A stretch of DNA of 11,487 nucleotides, taken from positions 1 through 11,487 of the forward strand of contig CACXCY010000207.1 of NCBI GenBank assembly GCA_902766265.1, written 5' to 3'. The stretch comes from an uncultured Bacteroidota bacterium. Lineage in GTDB: Bacteria > Bacteroidota > Bacteroidia > Bacteroidales > P3. The position numbers and the translations under genes were made by a program. A model generated the notes under the pieces. It saw nothing but the letters and a program-made list of their open reading frames with translations. It ran no database searches and was not told the origin of the DNA. Position 1 is the stretch's first letter; each line of letters starts with the position of its first letter. This document shows, in pieces, positions 1-6,862 of the stretch.

Positions 1-81
1 AAATTCCACATCTTCATCCAGCCGCTCCTCGCCCAAGGCAACCGTGGCATCAAGCAATTTGGCTATTTCACGTAGAGTCAT
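1..81 (-). CDS. 5' end of a minus-strand gene, partial (possible DRTGG-domain protein)
   Basis: An ATG on the minus strand at 81-79 opens a frame with no stop to the window edge. The 27 residues begin MTLREIAKLLDATVALGE and continue with an acidic stretch (ERLDEDVEF). The start is supported by the AT-rich upstream leader and by a TATATTTG element 60-65 bp upstream on the same strand. The N-terminus (short helix, then a Gly-Glu-x-x-Leu-Asp turn) resembles the start of small DRTGG-domain proteins found in Bacteroidota and Firmicutes. That is only a resemblance from memory over a short stretch. An HTH regulator was considered because of the REIAKLL segment, but the following residues do not continue as a helix-turn-helix. 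The frame is probably real; the function is weakly supported. Confidence 0.5.
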   Translation of the reverse strand, partial: MTLREIAKLLDATVALGEERLDEDVEF

Positions 82-139
82 TTTATTGTTTTGGTTTGTA
101 AGTTCTTGTTTGTTTAATTATGTCTTGTCAAAGAAAATG

Positions 140-147
140 CAAATATA
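140..147 (-). promoter_or_regulatory. Bacteroidota-type -7 element for the minus-strand gene
   Basis: Read on the minus strand this is TATATTTG, an exact match to the TAnnTTTG -7 consensus of the Bacteroidota primary sigma factor. It lies 58 bp before the minus-strand ATG. No clear TTTG/TTG -33 element is seen at the usual spacing, so the call rests on one element and its position. Confidence 0.45.
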
Positions 148-231
148 CGATTTTTCGATGGAATAAGACACGATACCACCCTCTTTTTATCCATTTTAAT
201 ATCACAAGCATACAAAACACACTGATGCACA

Positions 232-239
232 CATCTTTG
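232..239 (+). promoter_or_regulatory. Weak candidate -7 element before the LD-carboxypeptidase
   Basis: CATCTTTG differs from TAnnTTTG at one of the six fixed positions. It lies about 90 bp upstream of the ATG at 330 and overlaps a perfect 12-bp palindrome at 234-245 (TCTTTGCAAAGA). There is no convincing -33 box. The rest of 82-329 holds no gene that I can support; it is AT-rich divergent intergenic DNA. Confidence 0.25.
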
Positions 240-329
240 CAAAGACAACGCAATAAAAGACATCTGCAAGCGTTTTTTTAAGAGCAAATTATCATCAAGA
301 CATCCCCTTTCTCTCAATAATTCCGAATC

Positions 330-1259
330 ATGAACCATCCGCAGTTTTTGCAGCAAGGCGACCGCGTAGCCATCGTTGCCACAGCACGCAAGGTGAGCCG
401 CCAAGAAATGACGCCGGCCATCCGGTTGCTACAGTCGTGGGGATTACAGGTTGTGGAGCCCAACGGCCTTTACAACGAATGTCACCAAATGGCCGGAAAC
501 GACAGTCAGCGCGCACAAATGCTGCAACAGGCGCTTGACGACGACAGCATACGTGCCGTATTCTGTGCCCGTGGTGGCTACGGCACAGTACGCATCATCG
601 ACCGTATTGATTTCACCCGTTTTGTCCATCGCCCAAAATGGGTGGTAGGATACAGCGACGTCACTGTTCTTCACAGCCACATAGCACGTCAATGGGGTAT
701 CCCCACCATGCATGCCATCATGCCCATCAATATCCCCGACGATGCTGTCCAAACCGACTATCCTGCCATCCATTCGCTACACGATGCCCTGTTCGGCACT
801 ACCCTCTCTTACCAACTGTCGGCCCCTTGTCAGATAGGCAACGCAGGTAATGCCACAGCCCCTATAGTGGGTGGCAACTTGTCGATACTCTATAGTCTGC
901 TCGGATCCAACTCCGACATTGACACCACTGGTAAGATACTGATGATAGAGGACCTGGACGAGTATCTCTACCACATAGACCGGATGATAATGGCCCTTAA
1001 GCGTGCCGGACGACTGGAACGGCTGCGAGGGCTGATTGTGGGAGAAATGAGCGATATGCACGACAACACGGTGCCTTTTGGAAGCACTGCCGAAGAGATT
1101 GTATGGGATGCTGTGCAGGAATACGATTACCCCGTATGTTTCCATGCCAAATTTGGGCATATCGGCACCGAAAACCTAACCTTGCCAATGGGAATCGAAA
1201 GCACCCTGAATGTCAGCAACGACGGGAGCGCACACCTGGTTGTAGACTTGCACAAATAA
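330..1259 (+). CDS. ldcA: LD-carboxypeptidase (peptidase family S66, LdcA/MccF-like)
   Basis: The 309-residue length is normal for S66 serine peptidases, which remove the terminal D-Ala from tetrapeptide stems of muropeptides during peptidoglycan recycling. MccF relatives instead cleave microcin C-type compounds. The N-terminal domain starts with GDRVAIVATA (residues 10-19) and carries ARGGYGTVRI (80-89) and the nucleophile motif GYSD with Ser109. The C-terminal domain supplies GGNLS (181-185), Glu207 in LMIEDLDE and His277 in FGH, which complete the Ser-Glu-His triad of the family. No signal peptide is present, so it should be cytoplasmic, as expected for a recycling enzyme. The ATG at 330 is chosen because the family's GDRVAIVA strand begins about ten residues in. 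The gene ends at TAA 1257-1259, 38 bp before the next start. The LD-carboxypeptidase role is more likely than MccF immunity in this context, but the substrate cannot be read from sequence. Confidence 0.92.
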   Translation: MNHPQFLQQGDRVAIVATARKVSRQEMTPAIRLLQSWGLQVVEPNGLYNECHQMAGNDSQRAQMLQQALDDDSIRAVFCARGGYGTVRIIDRIDFTRFVHRPKWVVGYSDVTVLHSHIARQWGIPTMHAIMPINIPDDAVQTDYPAIHSLHDALFGTTLSYQLSAPCQIGNAGNATAPIVGGNLSILYSLLGSNSDIDTTGKILMIEDLDEYLYHIDRMIMALKRAGRLERLRGLIVGEMSDMHDNTVPFGSTAEEIVWDAVQEYDYPVCFHAKFGHIGTENLTLPMGIESTLNVSNDGSAHLVVDLHK

Positions 1260-1279
1260 TCCACTTAAAAAAAAATGTG

Positions 1280-1287
1280 TACCTTTG
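1280..1287 (+). promoter_or_regulatory. -7 promoter element, nearly leaderless
   Basis: TACCTTTG matches the Bacteroidota -7 consensus TAnnTTTG exactly and is followed by GCAGCAC, a typical context. It lies only 10 bases before the ATG at 1298. A start of transcription a few bases downstream would leave a leader of only a few nucleotides. A -33 box at the usual spacing is not evident; the upstream sequence is an A-run (1267-1275). Confidence 0.5.
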
Positions 1288-1297
1288 CAGCACATTT

Positions 1298-2626
1298 ATG
1301 CTGATATACGTACCCAAACTGACCAACCGACTCGGATACACGCTCAACGTTATCTTCCATAACGTGTTGCATGTGGATTTCGAAATCACCACCGACGCCG
1401 AGACCTTTGCGCAGCGCGATGACGCCGTGCTGTGCTACGGCCCCCAACGGGAGGGCGACCGGGCGGTGTGGGTCAAGTCGTGCGACCTGCTGTTCCAGAC
1501 CACCATCGAGGAGCAGGAACCGCACCCCTTTGTCAGCGACGGCGTCCACGCCCTTTTCCCCGTGTACGGACGCGACCTGGACTTTCCGTTCGACCTCCTG
1601 GCGGCCACGTTCTACATGGTGTCGCGCTACGAGGAATACCTGCCACACCACACCGACATGCACGGCCGCTTCGTGGCACGCGAGAGCATCGCCTACCAAG
1701 AGGGGTTCCTGCGCACGCCCGTGGTGGACCAATGGGCGCGGATGATTGAACGGAAAATCAACGAACGCTTCCCCGACACACACTTCCAACGGCACCGCTA
1801 CGACCTGCTGACCACCATCGACATCGACGCGGCCTACTGCTACAAGCACAAGGGCGCCTTCCGCACGATGGCGGGCTTCGTGCGCGACCTGTTCCTGCGC
1901 CGCGACACCGCCGAGGTGCGCCGCCGCTGGCGCGTCATCACCCGCCGGGAAGACGACCCCTACGACACGTTCGACTACATCCTCGACCAAAAGGAGCGCC
2001 ACCCCGGCAACCCGATGGTGTTCTTCGTGCTGCTGGCCGACTACGGCATGTTCGACAAGAACATCTCCTACCACAACGACGAGTTCTGCCAACTCATCAA
2101 ACACTTGGGCGACTATGCCAAGATAGGCCTGCACACCTCCTACGCCTCGTTCAACAACCCCGACCTCGTGGAGACGGAGACGCAGCGTCTGGCCGACATC
2201 ACCCACCGTAACATCGTCCGCAACCGCTCGCACTTCCTGCGGCTGCAACTGCCCGAGACCTACCGCACGCTCCTGCACGCGGGCATACGCCACGACTATA
2301 CGATGGGCTACGCCGAGGAACCCGGCTTCCGCGCAGGCATCAGCGTGCAGTTCCCGTTCTACAACCTCGAGCGCGACAGCGAGATGCCACTCACCATACA
2401 CCCCTTCTCCCTGATGGAAGGCACCCTGAAACGCTACCACAACATGCAGCCCGAGGAAGCGTGGGAGGTATACAAAGAACTGATGGACAACGTCAAAGCC
2501 GTCGACGGCACCTTCTGCTGCATCTGGCACAACGAGAACCTGTGCGACGACTTCGGCTGGCAAGGGTGGCGACAGGTGTTCGAACAGATGCTCGACTACT
2601 CCGACGAACTGAAAACAAGAAATTAA
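1298..2626 (+). CDS. Polysaccharide deacetylase-like protein (Bacteroidota family with N-terminal DUF7033-type domain)
   Basis: The protein has 442 residues from the ATG at 1298. The frame is open further upstream, to 1103, but that part overlaps ldcA out of frame. The promoter element at 1280-1287 and the family-typical start MLIYVPKLTNR both support 1298. Residues 1-165 are a domain known only beside this type of deacetylase fold (DUF7033, assigned from memory). From about 168 the chain resembles NodB-like carbohydrate esterases: LLTTIDIDAAY gives Asp175 and Asp177 as motif-1 acidic residues, IGLHTSYAS gives His279, NRSHFLRL lies at 309-316, and a histidine is found at HNEN (411-414). There is no signal peptide, so it is probably cytoplasmic. 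The kdsC-like gene begins 6 bp after the stop, which suggests a shared role in sugar or LPS biosynthesis. The substrate is unknown, and catalysis is inferred from the motifs only. The gene is visibly more GC-rich than the gld genes. Confidence 0.8.
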   Translation: MLIYVPKLTNRLGYTLNVIFHNVLHVDFEITTDAETFAQRDDAVLCYGPQREGDRAVWVKSCDLLFQTTIEEQEPHPFVSDGVHALFPVYGRDLDFPFDLLAATFYMVSRYEEYLPHHTDMHGRFVARESIAYQEGFLRTPVVDQWARMIERKINERFPDTHFQRHRYDLLTTIDIDAAYCYKHKGAFRTMAGFVRDLFLRRDTAEVRRRWRVITRREDDPYDTFDYILDQKERHPGNPMVFFVLLADYGMFDKNISYHNDEFCQLIKHLGDYAKIGLHTSYASFNNPDLVETETQRLADITHRNIVRNRSHFLRLQLPETYRTLLHAGIRHDYTMGYAEEPGFRAGISVQFPFYNLERDSEMPLTIHPFSLMEGTLKRYHNMQPEEAWEVYKELMDNVKAVDGTFCCIWHNENLCDDFGWQGWRQVFEQMLDYSDELKTRN

Positions 2627-2632
2627 ACCGCC

Positions 2633-3151
2633 ATGAACTATAAATCCAAACTACATAGAATCAAAGCATTCGTATTTGACTTCGACGGTGTGATGACCGA
2701 CGGGAGCGTGTGGACCTATGGCGACCGCGAAACGGTGCGCTGTGGCAACATCAAGGACGGTTTCGCCATCCAATACGCCGCCAAGAAGGGCTACACCATC
2801 GCCCTCGTTTCGGGAGCCACCTCGCTGAGCATCAACAACCGCATGGAGGCCTTGGGCGTCACGCACATATACACGGGCTGCGCCAACAAGATGCAGACCT
2901 ACAAGCAGTTCCTCGAGACCACAGGCCTGCAGCCCGATGAAGTGGTGTGCATGGGCGACGACATCCCCGATTACGAGATTATGAGCCACTGCGGCGTAGC
3001 CGCCTGCCCCGCCGATGCCGCACAGGAAATCAAAGAGATATCCGACTACATATCGCTCTACCCTGGCGGCCACGGATGCGTGCGCGACATCATCGAACAG
3101 ACACTCCGCCTGCACGGCCAATGGTTCCACCCCGACGCCGTCAACTGGTAA
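2633..3151 (+). CDS. kdsC: KdsC-like HAD phosphatase (3-deoxy-D-manno-octulosonate 8-phosphate phosphatase)
   Basis: At 172 residues it is the usual size of KdsC, a capless HAD-superfamily enzyme that works as a tetramer. KdsC hydrolyses Kdo-8-phosphate to Kdo for the LPS inner core. HAD motif I is FDFDGVMTDG, with nucleophile Asp16 and acid Asp18. Motif II is the Ser60 in ALVSGATS. Lys86 fits motif III. Motif IV is MGDDIPDYEIM, with Asp109, Asp110 and Asp113. The C-terminal PGGHGCVRDIIE segment (144-155) is characteristic of the KdsC subfamily, whose C-terminal tail closes over the neighbouring subunit's active site. The start lies 6 bp after the preceding stop, so the two are almost certainly co-transcribed. 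A closely related sugar phosphatase of the KDN-9-phosphate type cannot be excluded by sequence, but Kdo-8-phosphate is the usual substrate in Bacteroidota. Confidence 0.9.
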   Translation: MNYKSKLHRIKAFVFDFDGVMTDGSVWTYGDRETVRCGNIKDGFAIQYAAKKGYTIALVSGATSLSINNRMEALGVTHIYTGCANKMQTYKQFLETTGLQPDEVVCMGDDIPDYEIMSHCGVAACPADAAQEIKEISDYISLYPGGHGCVRDIIEQTLRLHGQWFHPDAVNW

Positions 3152-3172
3152 CCTATCATACACAAGCATCCC

Positions 3173-3943
3173 ATGTCCCGCAAGACACTGACAGTGACCC
3201 TCCTGCTACTATCCGTCCTACGGATGGGCGCCCAGTCCATATCCTCGTCGGACACACTGACGGAACACCGCATGCACGCCACCTACTACAGCGACAAATT
3301 CGAAGGTCGCCACACCTCCAGCGGAGAGATTTTTCGCCAAAAAAAATACACCGCAGCCCACAAGACGCTCAAATTCGGCACGCTGCTGCTGGTGACCAAC
3401 CCGAAGAACGGTAAACAGGTGATAGTCAAAGTTAACGACCGCTGCCCCCGCACCAACGTCCTAGACCTCACCAGACGTGCGGCACGCAGCATCGGCATCA
3501 CTTCGCACACGGTTATCGTGCAGGTGCTCCCCCAACGATACAAGAACCTGTGGGAGAAGCAAGAAGAGATAGAAGACCTCCTGCAGAACGGCCACCTGCT
3601 CGAATCACTCACACTGTTGGAGGAATCAGAAAAGAAAGTGGCACAGAAAGTGCTCAAAGACGAAGCCGCCAAGAACGCCAACTCCTGTGTGCCAGCACTG
3701 AACGACGACACCCTTTACGACATCGAACTCACCTGCACAAAATCACGCAGTCAGGCAGTGCGGATGTGCGAGACCCTACCCATCTATCTTCGCGACAAGG
3801 TCGAACTGCTGCACGATGCCGCGCAAAAGACACGCATTGTCCTGCGACTCTCCATGAAAAAGAGCGCCGCCGAAGAGCTGCAGAAACAACTGTCTGCCGA
3901 ATTTCCCGACTGCCGTCCCCTACCCGCTGGCTATCAACGTTGA
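3173..3943 (+). CDS. rlpA: RlpA-like septal ring lytic transglycosylase family protein
   Basis: The protein has 256 residues. An N-terminal signal peptide (basic SRK, hydrophobic 6-16, cleavage probably after MGA at residue 20) places it in the periplasm. The double-psi beta-barrel domain spans about 34-118: HATYYSDKFEGRHTSSGE, TAAHKTLKFGT (60-70), VTNPKNGKQVIVKVNDR (74-90) and LDLTRRAARSIGI (97-109) follow the RlpA order. RlpA proteins cleave or bind denuded glycan strands at the septum. The family's VNDRGP motif reads VNDRCP here, with Cys91 in place of Gly. A charged helical linker (125-175) leads to a C-terminal segment (181-252: LYDIELTC, then a helix, then RIVLRLSMKKSAAEEL). This has the alternating strand-helix look of a SPOR domain but is divergent. 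It starts 21 bp after kdsC, in the same operon by spacing. The family call is firm; enzymatic activity is not proven. Confidence 0.85.
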   Translation: MSRKTLTVTLLLLSVLRMGAQSISSSDTLTEHRMHATYYSDKFEGRHTSSGEIFRQKKYTAAHKTLKFGTLLLVTNPKNGKQVIVKVNDRCPRTNVLDLTRRAARSIGITSHTVIVQVLPQRYKNLWEKQEEIEDLLQNGHLLESLTLLEESEKKVAQKVLKDEAAKNANSCVPALNDDTLYDIELTCTKSRSQAVRMCETLPIYLRDKVELLHDAAQKTRIVLRLSMKKSAAEELQKQLSAEFPDCRPLPAGYQR

Positions 3944-3995
3944 CAGCGGCTCAGAACACACAGTCCACGACATCCTGTCCACGCATTACATCCTC

Positions 3996-4026
3996 AAACC
4001 GTTGTATTTCGCGGATACAACAGTTT
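3996..4026 (+). terminator. Hairpin downstream of rlpA (possible terminator without a U-tract)
   Basis: AAAC-C-GTTGTAT and ATACAAC-A-GTTT form an imperfect inverted repeat: 11 pairs with one C/A mismatch around a 7-base loop (4008-4014). It lies 52 bp after the rlpA stop and before the porP promoter, the right place to end the upstream operon. No clean U-run follows (ATCAGATATTTAAG), so termination is uncertain. Confidence 0.4.
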
Positions 4027-4141
4027 ATCAGATATTTAAGAAAAACATGCCACCAAGCAACCAGCATGCTCCAATATTTTGAGCAGTAAACAACTAATTC
4101 ACAATATTTTCGCAATAATTATGACTTTTTTTTACAAAAAG

Positions 4142-4174
4142 TTGACTTTGTATTGATAATTCTTGTTATCTTTG
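4142..4174 (+). promoter_or_regulatory. Promoter of the porP-gldKLMN cluster
   Basis: The -7 element TATCTTTG (4167-4174) matches TAnnTTTG exactly. Upstream, TTGACTTTG (4142-4150) offers a -33 box: the gap to the -7 element is 22 bases from the first TTG or 16 from TTTG, which brackets the usual spacing of about 19-21. Transcription from here would leave a leader of about 95 bases before the ATG at 4276. This is the best promoter in the window. Confidence 0.65.
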
Positions 4175-4275
4175 CAAATTAAATATCACATTGTCTTTCC
4201 CGAAGAAATACAAGTGGGATATATATATACCAAAGTGAACATAAGCACTTTATAAAGAACAAGCATCGGTGCGCC

Positions 4276-5298
4276 ATGAAGAATAACATCACAAAAAGCA
4301 TATCATTTCTGTTGATAGCAGTGATATTTTCGTGCGTAAGCCATGCCCAGATTGAACCGCAGTTCTCGCAGTACATGTTCAACCGACTATCCTACAACCC
4401 GGCTTATGCAGGTAGCACCGGTTCCATCTGCGCCTCCCTCCTCTACAGAAACCAATGGATGGGACTCAAATTGGATGCTCCCACCCCCGACCAGACGGCT
4501 GGCAAGACGCCTACCGACTATATGTTCGCCTTCGACATGCCGGTCAAATTCCTCCACGGAGGTATCGGTATCACCGCTTTCTCTGACCAAATCGGATACA
4601 ACAGCACCGTCGGAGCCGCCCTCAGTTATGCATTCCGCATCTATTGGGGTCCCGGTAACATGGCTGCCGCTATTGAAGGTAACTTCAGCAACACTTCGTT
4701 GGACTTCACACAATTGGTGGGTTCGTCCGACTTCTCGGGCGACTACGACAACCCCATCTCCTCGGCCAACGACCCGCTGCTCAATGGCGACAAGCAGAGT
4801 TCCGACTTCCTCGTAGACTTCTCCACCGGTCTGTATTATCAAGTTCCCGGTACCTACTACCTTGGAGTGTCCATCAAGAACATCCTCGCAGCCAAGAGTG
4901 AGACGCTGCACTACCAAAACGCCCGAGTATTCTACTTCACAGGTGGATACGAATGGGTCATACCAACCAATCCGTCGTTCAAACTGAAACCTTCTGCACT
5001 CATCAAAACTGCCGACTTCTCGACAGCACAAGCAGAGGCCTCCTGCCTCGTGGACTACCGCAACGCATTCTGGATGGGTGGTGCCTACCGCTTCCAGGAC
5101 GGTGTATCCATTTTGGGCGGTCTCAATTGGAACAAACTCAAAGTAGGCATGTCCTACGACATTACTACCTCGAAACTGGGTTCGTACAAAGTGGGACGCA
5201 GCATCGGAACAGTGGAGTTATACCTGCGCTACTGCTTCAAGGTTGTCATACCTCCGAAGCTCCCGTCATCGTACCGCAACACCCGTTACATCGACTAA
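4276..5298 (+). CDS. porP: T9SS outer-membrane protein PorP/SprF family
   Basis: This 340-residue PorP/SprF-family protein is an outer-membrane beta-barrel accessory of the type IX secretion system. A signal peptide (KNNITKS, hydrophobic 10-18, cleavage probably after VSHA at residue 24) is followed directly by the family signature EPQFSQYMFNRLSYNPAYAG (27-46). The rest is rich in alternating strands: HGGIGITAFSDQIG, TVGAALSYAFRIYW, FLVDFSTGLYYQV, YYLGVSIKNIL, ILGGLNWNKLKVGMSYDI. The chain ends with a strand (VELYLRYCFK) and the tail SYRNTRYID, like PorP proteins next to porK. Some family members elsewhere pair with particular cargo adhesins. The position immediately before gldK and the SYRNTR tail point to the core PorP of the secretion machine, as in Porphyromonas gingivalis porP-porK-porL-porM-porN. 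It probably is transcribed from the promoter at 4142-4174. The ATG at 4276 fits the signal peptide. Confidence 0.95.
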   Translation: MKNNITKSISFLLIAVIFSCVSHAQIEPQFSQYMFNRLSYNPAYAGSTGSICASLLYRNQWMGLKLDAPTPDQTAGKTPTDYMFAFDMPVKFLHGGIGITAFSDQIGYNSTVGAALSYAFRIYWGPGNMAAAIEGNFSNTSLDFTQLVGSSDFSGDYDNPISSANDPLLNGDKQSSDFLVDFSTGLYYQVPGTYYLGVSIKNILAAKSETLHYQNARVFYFTGGYEWVIPTNPSFKLKPSALIKTADFSTAQAEASCLVDYRNAFWMGGAYRFQDGVSILGGLNWNKLKVGMSYDITTSKLGSYKVGRSIGTVELYLRYCFKVVIPPKLPSSYRNTRYID

Positions 5299-5460
5299 TC
5301 TAAAAAACTATTGCAACACAATAAACAAGCCGCCCCTCACGTTATAAAAATACAGAAATAAATATTATATCTGGAAAGGATACGAAACCTTTTGCATCCT
5401 GAATCCGTAAAAGACAAGAAAAAGGCACTATACAAATTCGAAACAAAAAACTTTGCTGAT

Positions 5461-6819
5461 ATGAAAAAGTTATTTTTAATGCTTGCAACAGTCGTGGTAC
5501 TGTGGAGCTGCAGCTCCTCCGACGGTGGAGAGCTCGTGGGCGTACAAAACCGTCCCTATTTCGAAGACATCGACCTGAAAGGTATGGTGTTTATTGACCA
5601 AGGAAACTTCACCATGGGTGCAGGCACACAGAACGCCACCTATGGCGTGCCCAGCCAACCCCGTACCATGCAGGTGGCATCCTATTTCATGGATGAGACT
5701 GAAATCACCAACAATGAATACCGTCAGTTCGTCAACTGGGTTACCGACTCTATCGCCCGCCGCATGTTGGGTGAGGCAGGTATTGAAGGTTATCTGATTG
5801 AAGAAGATGAATTCGGTGAGCCGCTGGATCCTCCCGTCCTCAACAAAAAGACCAAAATCCGCTGGAACGACCAGGAAGCCCGCGAAGCATTGGAAGACCT
5901 CTATATTCCCGAGAAAGACCGTTTCTATGGCCGTCGCACTGTTGACCCAGCCAAACTCAACTATGAGTATTATTGGGTTGACTACCGCGAAGCTGCCCGG
6001 AAAGAAAGCGCAACAACGGTGAAACAGGAATACAAGGGCACCATGTTTGCCAACCGTCCGAAAGGTCTGAACAATCGTTCCTCTTTAATTAAAAAGGAAG
6101 TAGTCAACATCTACCCCGACACGCTGTGCTGGGTACACGACTACACCTATAGTATGAATGACGACTACACCCGTAGATACTTCACCTCCTCGGCCTACGA
6201 CAACTATCCCGTTGTTGGCATCAGCTGGGTACAGGCCAAAGCATTCTGCGTGTGGCGTACCAACTATCTGAACCAGTATCTAGAGTCCATCGACTACACT
6301 GCCATGAACGACTACCGTCTGCCCACCGAGGCCGAATGGGAATATGCCGCCCGTGGTGGTATGGCCGGGGAGAGCTATCCTTGGGGCGGTCCATATGTCC
6401 GCAACCCGAATGGCTGCTTCCTCGCCAACTACGAGCCCCTGCGCGGTGCCTATGATGACGACGGCGGCATGAAGACCCTCATGGTCGGCCACTACGCTCC
6501 CAATGACTACGGTCTCTACGATATGGCCGGAAACGTCTCCGAGTGGTGCTTGGACAGTTACAACGAGTCCACCTACATCATCGCCAATGCCCTCTCGCCC
6601 TACTATGAGTATCAGGCAGCTGAAGACGACCCTGCAGCCATGAAGAGAAAAGTGATCCGTGGAGGTTCTTGGAAGGATCAGAAATACTTCATCCAGGTAC
6701 AGACCCGCACCTATGAGTTCCAAGACACCGCCAAGAGTTACATCGGTTTCCGCTGCGTGCAACCCTATCTGGGACGTGTCAAGGGTGACAACTTGAAGTC
6801 TGCATCCAACGTCTATTAA
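5461..6819 (+). CDS. gldK: T9SS ring lipoprotein GldK/PorK
   Basis: The protein has 452 residues from ATG 5461. An in-frame TTG at 5392 is rejected because the MKKLFLMLATVVVLWSC lipoprotein signal begins at the ATG. Cys17 follows LWS, so the mature protein is a lipoprotein, expected at the inner face of the outer membrane. There GldK and GldN build the periplasmic ring of the T9SS. The rest is a formylglycine-generating-enzyme (FGE/sulfatase-modifying) fold: GMVFIDQGNFTMGAG (41-55), DETEITNNEYRQFV (78-91), a long GldK-type insertion (about 105-240), YPVVGISWVQAKAFC (249-263), YRLPTEAEWEYAARGG (285-300), YGLYDMAGNVSEW (350-362), VIRGGSW (398-404) and IGFRC (428-432). The paired catalytic cysteines expected in active FGE just before the last motif are absent (VQTRTYEF), in line with a structural role. 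It starts 162 bp after porP, with no clear promoter between them. Confidence 0.96.
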   Translation: MKKLFLMLATVVVLWSCSSSDGGELVGVQNRPYFEDIDLKGMVFIDQGNFTMGAGTQNATYGVPSQPRTMQVASYFMDETEITNNEYRQFVNWVTDSIARRMLGEAGIEGYLIEEDEFGEPLDPPVLNKKTKIRWNDQEAREALEDLYIPEKDRFYGRRTVDPAKLNYEYYWVDYREAARKESATTVKQEYKGTMFANRPKGLNNRSSLIKKEVVNIYPDTLCWVHDYTYSMNDDYTRRYFTSSAYDNYPVVGISWVQAKAFCVWRTNYLNQYLESIDYTAMNDYRLPTEAEWEYAARGGMAGESYPWGGPYVRNPNGCFLANYEPLRGAYDDDGGMKTLMVGHYAPNDYGLYDMAGNVSEWCLDSYNESTYIIANALSPYYEYQAAEDDPAAMKRKVIRGGSWKDQKYFIQVQTRTYEFQDTAKSYIGFRCVQPYLGRVKGDNLKSASNVY

Positions 6820-6832
6820 TATAAGATAGCAC

Positions 6833-6862
6833 ACCGACTGCAGCCATAAGGTTGCAGTCGGT
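6833..6862 (+). other. Strong hairpin in the gldK-gldL intergenic region
   Basis: ACCGACTGCA (6833-6842) and TGCAGTCGGT (6853-6862) are a perfect 10-bp inverted repeat with a 10-base loop, and a G-U pair can add to the stem. It starts 13 bases after the gldK stop and is followed by ATATATAATAAAATAG, not a U-run. It could be a leaky terminator, a barrier to 3' exonucleases that raises gldK message, or a processing site. The inverted repeat is plain; the function is inferred. Confidence 0.55.

Larger units (their letters stand above)
3944..4275. other. Intergenic region between rlpA and porP
   Basis: These 332 bases hold no supportable gene on either strand. An open frame from the preceding region runs to 4089 but reads out of frame through rlpA and looks like nothing known. 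The first part has the hairpin at 3996-4026. From about 4090 the sequence becomes strongly AT-rich, with a T8 run at 4126-4133, and leads into the promoter at 4142-4174. A leader of about 95 bases then precedes porP, with no clear riboswitch-like structure. Confidence 0.6.

Noticed and set aside
234..245. The 12-bp palindrome TCTTTGCAAAGA as an operator
   Set aside because: One perfect short palindrome in AT-rich DNA, not repeated elsewhere in the region, can arise by chance. It is mentioned only with the weak -7 candidate.
1265..2563. A 432-codon open frame on the minus strand opposite the deacetylase-like gene
   Set aside because: It is exactly antiparallel to a well-supported gene with high GC3. 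It has a low-complexity Val/Ala/Gly/His-rich composition and shows no domain. It is a shadow of codon bias.
3550..4089. A 179-codon plus-strand frame running from within rlpA into the intergenic region
   Set aside because: Most of it overlaps rlpA in another frame, the composition is Arg/Pro/Ser/Thr-rich as in shadow frames, and no domain or start context supports it.
4090..4140. AT-rich partial inverted repeats with a T8 run before the porP promoter as a terminator
   Set aside because: The pairings are short (5-6 bp, all A-T) and would not form a stable stem. The hairpin at 3996-4026 is the better candidate.
5448..5455. AAACTTTG before the gldK ATG as a -7 element
   Set aside because: The first position mismatches TAnnTTTG, no -33 box is present, and it lies only 5 bases before the start codon. 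Co-transcription from the porP promoter is simpler.
5299..5460. A separate gldK promoter or a small gene between porP and gldK
   Set aside because: No TAnnTTTG match, no convincing frame beyond the in-frame TTG extension of gldK, and only a weak 5-bp inverted repeat just after porP.
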